Assembly (NCBI GenBank): GCA_003988855.1
Contig: QYAI01000043.1
Coordinates: 118,446-182,445 of the forward strand
Source of the DNA: Arachnopeziza araneosa
Taxonomy: Eukaryota > Ascomycota > Leotiomycetes > Helotiales > Arachnopezizaceae
Reading direction: 5' to 3'
Length of the DNA: 64,000 bases
Positions 43,655-53,845 of this stretch are shown here, in pieces. Under the pieces are notes generated by a model. The model made no database searches. It saw only the letters and a program-made list of their open reading frames with translations, and was not told the DNA's origin. The position numbers and the translations under genes are program-made. Position 1 is the stretch's first letter. Each line of letters opens with the position of its first letter.

Positions 43655-45145
43655 ATGCTTTCAACCGCCCAGCAGAACGTGAATAAAGAGCGCCGGCGGG
43701 TCCACCATGCCGCGGATGTGGTCGTCGTTGGCGCTGGAATATTTGGATGTGCTGCCGCGTTTGCGCTCGCGAAACAAGGACGAAGTGTCCTCCTCCTCGA
43801 AAGATGGCTGAAGGAACCGGATCGCATAGTTGGAGAGTTGCTACAGCCCGGAGGTGTGTCGGCATTGGAAAAACTCGGCCTTAGACAGTGTTTAGAGGGG
43901 ATTGATGCCATTCCGGTGTACGGCTACGAGGTTATATATTACGGAACTGGAGTCCACATTCCATATCCAGCCAACATTGGCGCAAGAGAAGGCTTGCTCG
44001 AATATACTAGTGAGAAAGGTGGGAAACCGGAAGGGAGGGCTTTTCATCATGGACGTTTTATTTCACAGCTACGGAAAGCTTGCGCCGAGCAACCAAATAT
44101 TACAATCGTGGAGACCGAAGTTACCGACACAGTAACCACGTCACATAACTCACAAGTCCTTGGCGTCAAATCAAGAACTACAAATCCATCAACAGGAGAA
44201 AAGACGGAAGACTGTTATTTTGGCGATCTTACAATCATCGCCGATGGTTATGCATCAAAATTCCGAAAGCAATATATCCACAAGACTCCGATTGTTAGGA
44301 GTAAGTTCTACGCGTTAGAGCTCATCGATTGCCCATTGCCCCGTCCGTATCATGGCACTGTGATTCTAGGTGATGCTTCACCAGTCCTCCTCTATCAGAT
44401 CGGCACTCACGAGACACGTGCATTAATCGACATACCGGAAAACACGACATCAGCATCTGTTGCAAATGGTGGCGTCCGTGGCCACATCCGCAATGTAATT
44501 CTACCCTCCTTACCCAAACAAGTCCGACCCTGTTTCGAAGCCGCTCTGGCCGATGGCAAGATCCCCCGCAGTATGCCCAACTCCTTCCTCCCACCCACAA
44601 CCCAGCTCCAAAAAGGCGTCATCCTCCTCGGCGACGCAATGAACATGCGACACCCTTTGACAGGCGGCGGCATGACTGTAGCATTTAATGACGTCGTCCT
44701 ACTCTCCGACCTCCTTTCACCATCCCGTATCCCCTCCTTAGCAGACACCACCTCAATTCAAAAAGCCATGAAAGACTTCCACTGGAAACGCAAAGGCTTA
44801 TCATCAATCATCAATATTCTCGCCATGGCCCTCTATTCCCTGTTTGCTGCCAATGATAAGCAGCTTAAAGCCTTGCAGAAAGGATGTTTCTCCTATTTCC
44901 AAAAAGGAGGAAATTGCATCGATGGTCCATCAGGTCTCCTTGCTGGCATCATCCGTCAGCCTTTCATCCTTTTCTACCATTTTTTCGCTGTAGCGTTCCT
45001 TAGTATTTGGATCGTGATGGGCCAGATTATCGGTGGGGCTTTGGGTGTGTGGAAATTGCCGTTTGCGATGGAAGAGAGTATGAAGGTGTTTTGGAAGGCA
45101 TGTGTGGTCATTTTCCCATTCATTTTTAGTGAAATCAGGACTTGA
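43655..45145 (+). CDS. ERG1: Squalene epoxidase (monooxygenase) Erg1
   Basis: A single exon of 496 residues. The FAD-binding GxGxxG is at VVVVGAGIFGCAAAFALAKQ (about residues 22-42), the DG motif at TIIADGYASKFRK and the GD motif at LLGDAMNMRHPLTGGGM (about 326-343). Two hydrophobic C-terminal segments (FILFYHFFAVAFLSIWIVMG and one near the very end) match the membrane anchor of the family. It catalyses the first oxygenation of sterol synthesis, squalene to 2,3-oxidosqualene, in the ER, and in fungi is the allylamine (terbinafine) target. It is divergent from ERG25. Confidence 0.97.
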   Translation: MLSTAQQNVNKERRRVHHAADVVVVGAGIFGCAAAFALAKQGRSVLLLERWLKEPDRIVGELLQPGGVSALEKLGLRQCLEGIDAIPVYGYEVIYYGTGVHIPYPANIGAREGLLEYTSEKGGKPEGRAFHHGRFISQLRKACAEQPNITIVETEVTDTVTTSHNSQVLGVKSRTTNPSTGEKTEDCYFGDLTIIADGYASKFRKQYIHKTPIVRSKFYALELIDCPLPRPYHGTVILGDASPVLLYQIGTHETRALIDIPENTTSASVANGGVRGHIRNVILPSLPKQVRPCFEAALADGKIPRSMPNSFLPPTTQLQKGVILLGDAMNMRHPLTGGGMTVAFNDVVLLSDLLSPSRIPSLADTTSIQKAMKDFHWKRKGLSSIINILAMALYSLFAANDKQLKALQKGCFSYFQKGGNCIDGPSGLLAGIIRQPFILFYHFFAVAFLSIWIVMGQIIGGALGVWKLPFAMEESMKVFWKACVVIFPFIFSEIRT

Positions 45146-46533
45146 TCACAAAAGCCTTGGAATGAGATTGATTGTGAAAAAAAAAATATAAGAAGTAAAT
45201 ATGCAACGACCAGGCGTTAGGGAAGCATGAGTGGATAGACCTAGCTTTAGAGTATACTTTACTCGGCCTTAGGATTAGTAGTATTATTAATGTAATTCTT
45301 TCAAATCTATGAATGAGTGCTCAGATGAACTCGGCTGTTGGTTCTTTCGGTCAACCTCAAAATACTGTTTCAATCTCCGTTCAAACTACCGACATTCTTC
45401 GCTCCATGGGTTGCTTGCGTGATGAGAATAGCTATCCTGTCAAAGAGAGGGCCATTAGTAGATATGAGTGGTAAGAAAATAAGACTTGGAGGACATGCCC
45501 GATGATTGTCGGTACTCAATCTATTGCAGAAGTCAAACCTCATACATTGTCGCGACAGCTAATGACAAGCCGGTCTGATTCGATCCAAGGGGAATTAGAG
45601 TAAGTATGAAGATGCATCGTGAGCGCGACCAGAAAGTGGATGCATATCGGTGCCAATCTTTGCTACAAACATGTTGTTTGGCCCTTCTCCTTCTGCTCAT
45701 CATTCTTGTTGAGGTGTCTCTCGAGTAGAAGCCGGTCAAGTTCCACGGCTCTCGAGATGGTTGCCATAAGTCTCGAGTTATGTAAATGTTGGTAAATGCT
45801 TAAACAACAAAATGCATTGCACACGAGTGTGACAGTGAGATGGGCATAGTCCATCACCTAACATTTCTAAATAGGTGCAGGCTTGTAGATTCATTGCCAT
45901 TGCTAGCCAGGTGAGCATTGCACGAGGAGCATTGTCATTTTCAGCAAGTGTAACCACATAATCATTTTAATACCTCAGATCTAAGCGCTTCACAAAAAGC
46001 CTTCTTAATATCTGTCCTAAATACTTTATATCTACAGAAGCAAAGATCTAGTGCAGAAACCTCATTGTTTATGTGCTGTGTAGCAATCGATTACTCTTTA
46101 GAAACCAGGTAGCGTGAAAATTTAAGTCTCGCCTAGCTCTTGTAACCTCTTATACATCAGGTATTTCACTACTTCTTAATCTTTACCAGCATGACCTCTA
46201 TTCCCTCTAAGGGCACCTGCTAAAACCGAGAATACCTCTTTGAGTCTTAGGCCAGACATTGCTTCGTCATTCGTCAACGAAGCGCTATTTTGGCACGCAC
46301 CTAGAGCCTACTAATTCATAGCCAGTGCCAGATGTATGATAGCGATAGCCCATGCGGCTTGCATGAGCGTGCAGTTTGAATGTTGCGAAGGGAGGTGGTT
46401 ATCAGCAATGGTCCGAGTACAAATCATGGAAACTGAACTTCTCTCTTGCGAAGTTGAGGTTAAGCGGTAAAATACCGCGAAGATTACCTCGAACAGTCTC
46501 TTTTTTGCTGTGGTTTAAACGAAACTTCGCATA
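45146..46533. other. Gene-free interval
   Basis: About 1.4 kb downstream of ERG1. A minus-strand frame at 45663-45857 carries a basic helical stretch with a weak appearance of a small protein, but I found no supporting exons. Otherwise empty. Confidence 0.45.
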
Positions 46534-48067
46534 TCAATAACAAACTGGTAGACTTTTATCCCAGAAATCATCATGGAGACGTTTGCTGTGTATCAAGAGC
46601 GTTTTGAGAGCAGATATAACCTGAAACATACCGGTGACGGTCATTGCGGAGCCAATGTAGTGATCACCGTAGAGTTTCTTGGAAAGTCTAAATCAGCAAG
46701 GTAGCTGAGGGAGGCAAGGGATATGTTTACCCGAATAAATGAGTCCGTCTCGGATGACTCTAGCTTCATGTACGCAATCTTGCATTCCGGCCCTCGCATA
46801 CTTATCATAAATGTAGGTGGGATGGTCTAAGCAGCTGGAACATCCTCCCCAAAAACATCCGTGATAGCCTAGAGACGGCAGAAGACCAAATAGCTAATTG
46901 TAATAGGGGATCGTCCGCCGAGACAGACGTTTTAATCTCAACCGAAAGAAGAATTACTGACGTTCTATGTTCGGGACGCTCAGTCTGGTTCAAGTTGCGG
47001 AGTTCTGCAAAAGATTGGAGTTGTAACGCCATGCGTTGTTTGCGGTCTGGGGGCGAAGCATAAAAAATGGCGTAGTCGACCCTTTCGTGTCGATAGAAAT
47101 AGGATTCCCTGCTGCGGAGCGTTGGATGAGAATGCTGGGCCACACTCGAGTTGACGTCCTGCAAAAGGTTAGCAAGAACTCGGGTAGCAAGCGAATTGCA
47201 TACACATTGTCAACTCGCACGTCTTTGCCAAAGCCAGCAATTTGATGAGCAAGAACAAGGATTGGGCGTACAACATCTCTCCCCAGCATGCCTCTGGTCG
47301 CTTGTAATCTTCACAGTATTGTGCATCCTTTTGAATCTCAATGATCTTCTTTAGCAATGCATCCACATCTATGTTCCAATGACAGTCCTCGCTGAACATA
47401 CGATCGTCTTCAAAGTCCAGACTTCTGATGTGTGGACGGAGAGAATCCTTCAAGGGCTAGCTAAGCAAATGAATCCGTGAAGCTTCTCACAACATACCTT
47501 TGAGCTCTTTAGGAATATGCCACGGCATACTGCATGTTCCACTGCCTCATGTATCGGGCCGAGAATATCATCTTCAATCCTACTATTGGTTATATGTACT
47601 TGAATGGTCGGTGGATGTGCTTGCGCAAGGTCTGGCAAGACCTTAACCGAACTCTTCGATCTACCTGGCGAGGTGGATCGTGATCGTTGGGTTGAAGTTG
47701 AAGGGAGAGTTGTGGATTCCGTGAGGGCAAGACTTGCAAGTGTCTTGACGTACCCATCTTTACGCGTAGACGAAGGCAAAGGAACAATTGTGCCTTGCTC
47801 CTCTTGGAGAGCCTCCCCTACGCCTTGTGTTATTGGTTTCTTTCGAGGTGATTGTCTTGAACTGTGATTCATGTTCACATATATATGTTGTGGTTTCCAA
47901 GGGATTAATTGTTGTTTGGCAGGTGATTCTGGCTGATTACTCCATCCACCAGCTACTAAGACTGCTTCTGTAACATCTTGATTCCAAGCGTCAATAATAT
48001 GGAATCTTTCTGTCGGAGGAGAAATATCTTGATATTCACCAGCTGTCGGGCTACTCCAATCAGCCAT
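46534..48067 (-). pseudogene. PD-(D/E)XK nuclease-like fungal gene, frameshifted
   Basis: Exon 1 (48067-47498) reads MADWSSPTAG onward, with a Ser-rich N-terminus, and splices by a 41-nt intron into an exon starting at 47456. Downstream, conserved pieces of the fungal PD-(D/E)XK nuclease-like family lie in three different frames: RPEACWGEMLYAQSL, then VRVDNVYAIRLLPEF, then HERVDYAIFY and SVEIKTS (the E-x-K element, about 46940) with DPLLQLAIWSSAV, then IPPTFMISMRGPE after a TAG at 46829-46827, and finally LYGDHYIGSAMTVTGMFQVI, ending at 46534. I could not link the frames by introns of plausible length. The simplest reading is two or more frameshifts and a nonsense codon. Sequencing errors are the main alternative. 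Function of intact members is not established. Confidence 0.6.
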
Positions 48068-48584
48068 AAAACCGTCAAGGCGATGACGGCGGCGTGAAGT
48101 TTACGATTTCTATAGTTTGTTTCGTTGCTGTTGGTATATTGACATTTACAGGTCGGAGGTCGGATATACAGGTCGCACGTGACCAGGATGAGGTCAGGTC
48201 TGCATTAAATGCCATGCCATCTTACACACCAATCCGCTTGGGAAAAGGGAAAATTCAATAAGAAGGGGAATTGTGGCCGGAGAATGTGCTTACGATCAGT
48301 GGAGATTTTAGCTGATTAATCTACTCTGTCGTCGTGAATATAAAAGTTTATTCGCTAGTAACGTTTTCACTTCAATGAACGAGTACCTCTAGAGGATGGT
48401 TTGAATTAGGGTTGTGAGGTACCTCTTGATAGTGTAGGGAAATCTCCCATTTCAGAGGCTTTAGTGACTGGTTGCAGATTCTAGTACACGACGGCAAGCC
48501 GCGTCTTATAGCAACATCACCATGGATGTTCTCAGACGATCACATCCACATCTCTAAATCTAAATAACTTACAATTGTTAAGAA
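48068..48584. other. Divergent intergenic region
   Basis: About 520 bases between the damaged nuclease-like gene (minus) and the orphan gene (plus). No motif stands out. Confidence 0.45.
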
Positions 48585-50045
48585 ATGGTGCGAACAGCTC
48601 AAACCGCGTACAAAGGGGCGCAGCTAGTGTGGGATATTACCATCTTCCTGGACCACCGAGGCAAGCAGGCAACACGTATTCGGGAGTATTTTTCATATCC
48701 AGGCGATTCAGAAACAGTTAAAGAACAGGAGACTGCGTTTGCCTTCCAGATCTACAGCACTCTGCCTTTAGAAGGCGACGTTCGCAACCTCGTACAGTAT
48801 CTCGGAGACGTCACCGCCAACCACGATGGTTCTCATCCAACATGGGAAATCTACGGGGTGCAGCTTGATATCTTTGCTTGTGTAGATCATCAAAGACGAG
48901 AGATTGCTTACCGTAAGCGGAACTTACAAATCTCAACGTTGATTCCCAAGATAGCCTCACCCTCCCACTATGGACCCCGTCCTGATGGTTTTCTGCTCGT
49001 CATTGATACAGATAGTTACCACACTGGATCTCCACCACGACAAGAAGCTGACCTCTTCGGTCCTCGCTGGGTTTATTTTGATCGACGATTCCCGCAAAAG
49101 TCTACGGTCGACAGGCTGTCCCGCTTAGAAGACGACCCCGAAATGCTTAGGAGCATGGGGATTCCCCAGGAAGAGAATGCAATTTTGCCCGAAAAGCTGG
49201 AGATACTATCTCAGCGGATACGGAATACGCCAGTCATGGCTAATGACCTATCATTTATGTATTGGACAAGTAAGGTTAATAACAACTACGGCTTAGATGA
49301 AGATGAAGGCCAACCCGAAGAGGAGACTGATGTTGAGCCAACCAAAGGTACGGCTTTGCACAACTTAGAATCACCACTACATCAAGATCTGCAGCTAGAA
49401 CTTGGCTCAGGAGATGCAATCACTATTTCATCAAAATCTCATCCAAGAGAACCAGACTTACGCTATCTTATATATGTTTCCTTCTTAGATACTGTTAGTA
49501 CACACACCAGTACCGCCCTTGAGAACGTCGCAAAATCTTTCTCTTCAACACTTATCACTCATCTCCCGTCAGGTCTCACAATCCACCTTGAATTTCACAA
49601 TCCCCACTCCTCCTCCCTCTCAACCGTCGTCGCCATGCACCGAGCGCATCTCGCCGCCAGACCGGACCTCACCATCGGAGCACGACACACCGTCACGGGG
49701 CACCCACCAAACGAGCGTTTCTATGCCTGCACACGCAATGAGGAGACCATGTTCTGTCAGCCCATAGAACGATACGCGACCTTTGCTGTTGTGCTCGATA
49801 AACCCGATTTCTTCGGCGAGCAAGGCGTCCTGTTTGTCATGACTGATGGTGGCAGGTTCAAGGACTTGTTGGTTGAGGAGGAGAATCTCCTCATTCCTGG
49901 GAAGAATGCTAATTATTATGAGACGGTTGTGTTGAGGAGCGCTGGACCGGCCGAGGTGACTAGGAGATTGGGGATGCTGATCTTGGCGGAGGGGAGGGAG
50001 TTGCCAAGGACGACGTGTAAGGTTCTTGACGAAGTCAAGGAATGA
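48585..50045 (+). CDS. Orphan 486-residue protein, unknown function
   Basis: A single exon from the ATG at 48585 (AAATGG context). I recognise no domain. Features visible: an N-terminal region with VWDITIFLDHRGKQATRIRE, a central acidic linker (EDEGQPEEETDVEP, about 246-259), and a C-terminal half with strand-rich stretches (LRYLIYVSFLDTVS, YATFAVVLDKPDFF, GVLFVMTDGG). No signal peptide or membrane segment. Codon use looks ordinary. It is divergent from the damaged PD-(D/E)XK gene, but nothing shows a functional link. It could be a lineage-specific protein. Confidence 0.75.
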   Translation: MVRTAQTAYKGAQLVWDITIFLDHRGKQATRIREYFSYPGDSETVKEQETAFAFQIYSTLPLEGDVRNLVQYLGDVTANHDGSHPTWEIYGVQLDIFACVDHQRREIAYRKRNLQISTLIPKIASPSHYGPRPDGFLLVIDTDSYHTGSPPRQEADLFGPRWVYFDRRFPQKSTVDRLSRLEDDPEMLRSMGIPQEENAILPEKLEILSQRIRNTPVMANDLSFMYWTSKVNNNYGLDEDEGQPEEETDVEPTKGTALHNLESPLHQDLQLELGSGDAITISSKSHPREPDLRYLIYVSFLDTVSTHTSTALENVAKSFSSTLITHLPSGLTIHLEFHNPHSSSLSTVVAMHRAHLAARPDLTIGARHTVTGHPPNERFYACTRNEETMFCQPIERYATFAVVLDKPDFFGEQGVLFVMTDGGRFKDLLVEEENLLIPGKNANYYETVVLRSAGPAEVTRRLGMLILAEGRELPRTTCKVLDEVKE

Positions 50046-50448
50046 TCATGCTTGGATATACTTGTGCCTGGCAAGCAGTTTTAAACTTTACTGTCGTCTG
50101 AATCAGAGACGTGCTGAGAATCAGCGCAAGTGCTCAGTTGATGCTCCCAACTTCTCTAGTCCCGACAGACATCTCTCTCGGATTGGTCTTAAATCAGCAG
50201 AGTTTCACATCGTAGAACTCGTGACGAGGAGCAATTTAGCGTCATTCCGCTTCTCACTACAACAGCTGAGAAACATGAGAAGGTACCCATTCTAAAGGAA
50301 AGCCGAATCGAGGTATTGATATTTAGGGTGGAGGTAAATAAAGTCTGTAAAAGACCGTTTGTCGAGAATGAGGCACGAGAAGATAGTAGTGTTGACGAAA
50401 TGCCTAAGTGGGCATGCTACTTCATATTGATTCTCAACACAAAAAATC
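50046..50448. other. Gene-free interval
   Basis: About 400 bases between the 3' ends of two converging genes. Nothing recognised. Confidence 0.5.
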
Positions 50449-51387
50449 CTACAATTCCTTCTTTCTGCCTCTCACGATCCTCGCTAACCTATCTAACCCA
50501 AACATCTTTGGGAGCACTATATCAAATAGCCACGTCCCAATCCAAGTATAAACAAACCACACTATTGGACTTCCATTACCTTTCCAAACCCACTTCTTTT
50601 GCCTCCATATCGGCTTCAACGCCTCGTTCACCACCGCCTTTGCGTAAACGTCCGTTGCCATAGCCCCCTGCTGACTATGTGTAACCCTCCTGTCAAAATC
50701 CGCCTCAATTTCCAAGTACAGACTGTTTTCTCCCAACGTCCTCTTCGTTCTCGCAATGTTACTCTTTATACCTCCGGTAACAATGACCATAACCCTTACA
50801 TCATAAGGCTCCAATTCTAACCTCAGGGTACTGGAATATTGATGCAATGCTGCTTTCGAAGCGTTGTACACACTCCCAAACACATACGGCATAATGCCCG
50901 CCAAGCTTCCAATATTCAGAATCAAGCCTTTGGTCTCGATCAACATCGGGACGAAAGCTTGTGTTACAGCAATCACGGCCACAACATTCGTCTCAAATGT
51001 CGCTCGTACTTCGTCGATGTCCACCTCGGCTCCAGGCATGGTGTAATTCCGTCCCGCATTGTTGACGAGGATGTCTAATCCGCCGCCCGTGAGATCTGCG
51101 ACTGCTTTCACCGCCGCAGCTATGCTGGCGCTGGAGGTCACTTCTAGCGCGAGGGTCGAGATGCCGAGGGAGGCAAGCGAGCTGATTGCTTCTTTTGTGC
51201 GGGCGGTGGCGATGACGTGGAGACCTTTGGAGTGGAATTCTAGCGCGAGAGCATGTCCTATCCCTCCCGGCGAGCAGCTGTATGGTGTTAGTGTGGTGTA
51301 TGGTGCCATTGGGTGCATTCTCCCAATGCTGACTGAAGAGACATACCCAGTGATTAGGACTGATTTCTGGGGTTTTGTAGAAGACAT
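50449..51387 (-). CDS. AYR1-like membrane-associated SDR
   Basis: The frame reads through, but 51278-51346 is a 69-nt intron (GTATGT donor, CTAAC branch point, ATACAG acceptor) whose length is a multiple of three and which contains no stop. It splits the cofactor motif; removing it gives LITGCSPGGIGHAL (TGxxxGIG). True exons are 51387-51347 and 51277-50449, giving 289 residues. NNAG and YNASK (YxxxK) follow. The C-terminus has a hydrophobic segment (IVWFVYTWIGTWLFDIVLP) and a basic tail, as in NADPH-dependent 1-acyldihydroxyacetone-phosphate reductases of lipid droplets and ER. Substrate assignment is by resemblance only. Confidence 0.88.
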   Translation of the reverse strand: MSSTKPQKSVLITGYVSSVSIGRMHPMAPYTTLTPYSCSPGGIGHALALEFHSKGLHVIATARTKEAISSLASLGISTLALEVTSSASIAAAVKAVADLTGGGLDILVNNAGRNYTMPGAEVDIDEVRATFETNVVAVIAVTQAFVPMLIETKGLILNIGSLAGIMPYVFGSVYNASKAALHQYSSTLRLELEPYDVRVMVIVTGGIKSNIARTKRTLGENSLYLEIEADFDRRVTHSQQGAMATDVYAKAVVNEALKPIWRQKKWVWKGNGSPIVWFVYTWIGTWLFDIVLPKMFGLDRLARIVRGRKKEL

Positions 51388-52147
51388 TCGGAAGGTTTTG
51401 ATATCTTATACGTCGGGTTGAGCTGTTATTGAGAGAGCCAGGTCTCTTGTCTAAGTTGAAGGAAGTGTTGGGATCTGAGTATATGGTCCGGAGTTACTTC
51501 CCATTGCGATCAGAACAAGTTATGCCTTCAATTTAAGGCTACGATTGATATCTTCGCTATCAAAACTTCAGCCAGATATTGAACTACGGTTCTTTGAATC
51601 ATGAAGGGCTTTATTCAGATAATCCGTCACCAATGTCGTGTACAAGTAACAACAATGTTTCAAATGTTCTGAATAGAACATTGCTCTCTGATTCTCTGGT
51701 ACAACTTAGCAGGGTGAAGACTATGGTACATGAGAGGGCCATTTTTGTATCTTTGGGAGGATTTTCCAATCTGTTTGATTGATTCCGTTAACCATTGACT
51801 TTCGCTCTTTGTCTATGTATAACATAATTTGGTGATCTTCTTGAAGCCAAGATATATATCTCTAAATATAGCGAGCCCCGGAATCAGCCTCGTCCAGCCT
51901 CGTAAGCGGCTCAAGCCACATGCCGAAACGCGCCCGGCCGTCACCTTGTGAGAACGTGTCCAAAATGGCAGTTCAGCAAACGTTCATCGTATAAGCACTC
52001 TCCACTCTGCACTTCTTGTTTACACCTTTTAATCGTCTCTGCACCATGTAAAGCTAGTCCACGACATTTCCTTACTCACCAATGCTGGGCCTGTACCATT
52101 TCCCTCGAATTTCATAACCTTCGCAACTGCTACCAACAGCTAGCACC
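51388..52147. other. Divergent intergenic region
   Basis: About 760 bases between the AYR1-like gene (minus) and ALG5 (plus). A 67-codon frame at 51579 shows nothing. It holds both promoters. Confidence 0.5.
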
Positions 52148-53443
52148 ATGGCCACACTCATTGAGATTCCCCAGAGGCTCCTATGGAGCGTCTATGAAAG
52201 TGCGAGAGAAATGCCATTGCCGCTCCTCTTTGCAGTAATCTTGGCAACTGGAGCTGCTACTTTTATTTTCGTAGGCCACCATAAACTCGAATCTTTTCAA
52301 TTGCTGACACCAAATTTAGATATATTTCACTCTCCTCCTCTTAGCACCTATTCCACGCCCTCCTTTCCCGTCGGAAAAATCATACATAACTATCACTCCT
52401 TCTGGATCTACAACCTCTCCAAAACCCCTCCCCTGCTGGCACGATGCCTGGCTCTCGCACCGCAAGACCTCGGAATCCACAACCGATCTCACCTCTGCAC
52501 AAACCGGCACTATCGAAGATGCAGAGGTAGAAATGAGCGTCGTAATTCCTGCGTACAACGAAGAAGAGCGTATAGAAATAATGCTCGAAGAAGCCGTAGC
52601 TTTCCTAGATGCCGAATATGGCCGCGTACCTCTGGCGAAAAGAGAAAAGACAAAAGCGAATGGTAGTGCGAAGAAAAGTTTTGCAAATGGAATGGGAGGT
52701 TATGAGATTTTGATTGTGGATGATGGGAGTAAAGATAAAACAGTTGATGTAGCGTTGGCATTCGCGAGAAAGAACTCTCTCCACGATGTGCTTAGGATTT
52801 GCTCACTTAAAGAGAACAGGGGGAAAGGAGGGGCGGTTACACATGGATTTCGACATGTAAGGGGGACTTTTGCAATTTTTGCTGATGCGGATGGGGCGAG
52901 TCGATTTGAGGATTTGAGGAAGTTGGTCAAGGGAGCCGAAGAAGTGGCCGATGCGGACCAGAGAGCGATTGCTGTAGGAAGCAGAGCGCATTTGGTTGAG
53001 AGTGAAGCCGTTGTGAAGGTGAATCCAGTCATTTGTCTCCTCGGCTCCCAAAGTACTAACATGAACAGCGCTCTGTCCTTCGCAACGCCCTAATGCACTC
53101 CTTCCACCTCCTTCTCCGTCTTCTCACACCCCCAGCCACATCACAGATTCGCGACACTCAATGCGGTTTTAAACTCTTCTCGCGCTCTTCTCTCCCGCAT
53201 ATCATTCCGTACATGCACGCCGAAGGCTGGATCTTCGATGTGGAGATGCTGATGCTAGCGGAAAGCGCACCAGCTGCTGATGGAAATGCGAAAAGGACGG
53301 GCATCAGAGTTTCTGAGGTGCAAATCGGCTGGAAGGAAGTGGGTGGTAGTAAACTGAATGTTATGTGGGCTAGTCTAGGAATGGCGTACGGCCTTGCATT
53401 GTTAAGGGCTGGGTGGTTGATAGGTGTTTACAGGAGGAGGTAG
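52148..53443 (+). CDS. ALG5: Dolichyl-phosphate beta-glucosyltransferase Alg5
   Basis: Three exons (52148-52270, 52320-53018, 53069-53443) give 398 residues; the introns are 49 and 50 nt. The N-terminal membrane segment is itself split by intron 1 (LFAVILATGAATFIF|IYFTLLLLAP). The GT2 glycosyltransferase core follows: VIPAYNEEERI (about 115-125), IVDDGSKDKT, LKENRGKGGAV and FADADGASR (the DxD-like site). Exon 3 carries DTQCGFKLFSR and GWIFDVEML, both typical of Alg5/DPM-type enzymes. It transfers glucose from UDP-glucose to dolichyl phosphate at the ER for N-glycan assembly. The unspliced frame breaks into several shorter ones. Confidence 0.95.
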
Positions 53444-53845
53444 CTGAAGAAATTGAAGTTACGACGAGAAATATGAAGGAATCTGTATATACTAGAAATA
53501 GTCGCGTATGTGGACTGGAAAAGTTGCGGTTCATAAAGGTTGAAGAAAATCTTGTTTTCATCAGAGTCGCATAGCCCCTATTCTTGAGAAGGGTTAAGCG
53601 AGAATTGAGTTGGTCCTTTGAACTTTGTCAACTCGCGAGCGTGAATACATTTTCATCATCTATATACCTTTCGAAGCTGTGTAAGGACTGAATCATAGTA
53701 TTTCCAGCGTCGTCAAACTGTCAATGAGAGAATTGAGAGATTTTCTGAAAATACAAAGATAAAACAGCGAACGACTCCTCCGAGTTCAAGTAAACACAAC
53801 ATCCAGCTCCCAACGAGCGAGAGATATCAAAACAAGCAACTATCA
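53444..53845. other. Gene-free interval
   Basis: About 400 bases between converging ALG5 and the phosphoesterase gene. Nothing recognised. Confidence 0.5.

Noticed and set aside
46990..47289. Independent 99-codon minus-strand gene
   Set aside because: Its VRVDNVYAIRLLPEF part belongs to the PD-(D/E)XK family and fits as a frameshifted piece of the larger pseudogene.
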